Assembly (NCBI GenBank): GCA_009843625.1
Contig: VYDD01000170.1
Coordinates: 1 to 5,400, forward strand
Reading direction: 5' to 3'
DNA from: Gammaproteobacteria bacterium
GTDB lineage: Bacteria > Gemmatimonadota > Gemmatimonadetes > Longimicrobiales > Gaopeijiaceae
Length of the DNA stretch: 5,400 nucleotides
Below the pieces are notes generated by a model. It worked only from the letters and a program-made list of their open reading frames with translations. It was not told the DNA's origin and ran no database searches. Positions 5,232 to 5,400 of the stretch are shown here, in pieces. A program made the position numbers and the translations under genes. Numbering within the stretch: the stretch's first letter is position 1; the number at the start of each line of letters is the position of its first letter.

Positions 5232-5400
5232 GGCACCTGGCAAACGGTTGAAGTCTGGGGAGCGCGGCACCTGTAATCGCTCTCGCCCGGGTGCCGAAGC
5301 TAACAAATACGGCGGAGCCCCGGAAAGCTGCCCGACATCCCCGATCTTTCTGTTCTTCCCCGTGCCTCCCATTATGCCCGGCGGACGCTCCCCATCATCC
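5232..5400 (-). other. Upstream region of the aminotransferase gene
   Basis: No gene is supported in these 169 bases. A short A/T-rich patch at 5301-5310 (GTATTTGTTA on the minus strand), about 70 bases before the ATG, stands out from the GC-rich surroundings and is the best place for a promoter, though no clear -35/-10 pair can be assigned. GGCACCTG occurs twice on the plus strand, at 5232-5239 and 5266-5273; the first copy spans the ribosome binding site, so it may be chance or an operator. Confidence 0.3.

Noticed and set aside
5371..5376. CATAAT on the minus strand as a -10 promoter element for the aminotransferase
   Set aside because: No -35-like hexamer lies at a suitable distance upstream and it is far from the ATG, so a single hexamer match is not enough.

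Overview
The window is high-GC bacterial DNA, dense with genes and using many GTG or TTG starts. No taxonomic marker gene is present. Composition and gene content (SorAB-like sulfite dehydrogenase, OsmC protein, class V aminotransferase) would suit Gemmatimonadota or another high-GC environmental phylum, but this is a weak inference. All stop codons are TAG or TGA, and TGA ends at least three genes, so the ordinary bacterial code applies.

Layout: one plus-strand gene at the left (94-456) encodes a four-helix 'phage holin family' (PF04020-type) membrane protein. It meets a minus-strand cluster tail to tail with no base between the two stop codons. Read in transcription order (right to left), the minus strand carries a class V aminotransferase (5231-4029), a 153-base C/A-rich leader, and then six tightly packed genes: an OsmC-family peroxidase (3875-3417), a Tat-exported molybdopterin sulfite oxidase (3420-2233), a monoheme cytochrome c lipoprotein (2232-1855), a 75-residue two-helix membrane protein (1858-1631), a HAD hydrolase (1626-919) and an NTF2/SnoaL-like lipoprotein (915-457). 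Spacings are 4-base overlaps or gaps of 0 to 4 bases, and five of the six have clear Shine-Dalgarno sequences, so they should form one transcript.

The main discovery is in the OsmC gene. Read naively it stops at a TGA after 61 codons. The same frame then stays open for 90 more codons of OsmC sequence, including the second conserved cysteine (CPVY), and ends in a GTGA overlap with the sulfite oxidase gene. The TGA sits where the family has its peroxidatic cysteine (family pattern G-C-L-T-G-T). A GC stem-loop with a UGGAG loop begins 20 bases after the UGA, matching the spacing and loop rule of bacterial SECIS elements. The best reading is a selenoprotein, OsmC with Sec62, in an operon with a SorAB-type sulfite dehydrogenase. 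Standard annotation would call it a truncated 61-residue protein or a pseudogene.

Functionally, the operon combines cytoplasmic thiol/selenol peroxide removal (OsmC) with envelope sulfite oxidation feeding electrons to a membrane-tethered cytochrome c. The roles of the small membrane protein, the HAD enzyme and the NTF2-like lipoprotein in this are unknown.
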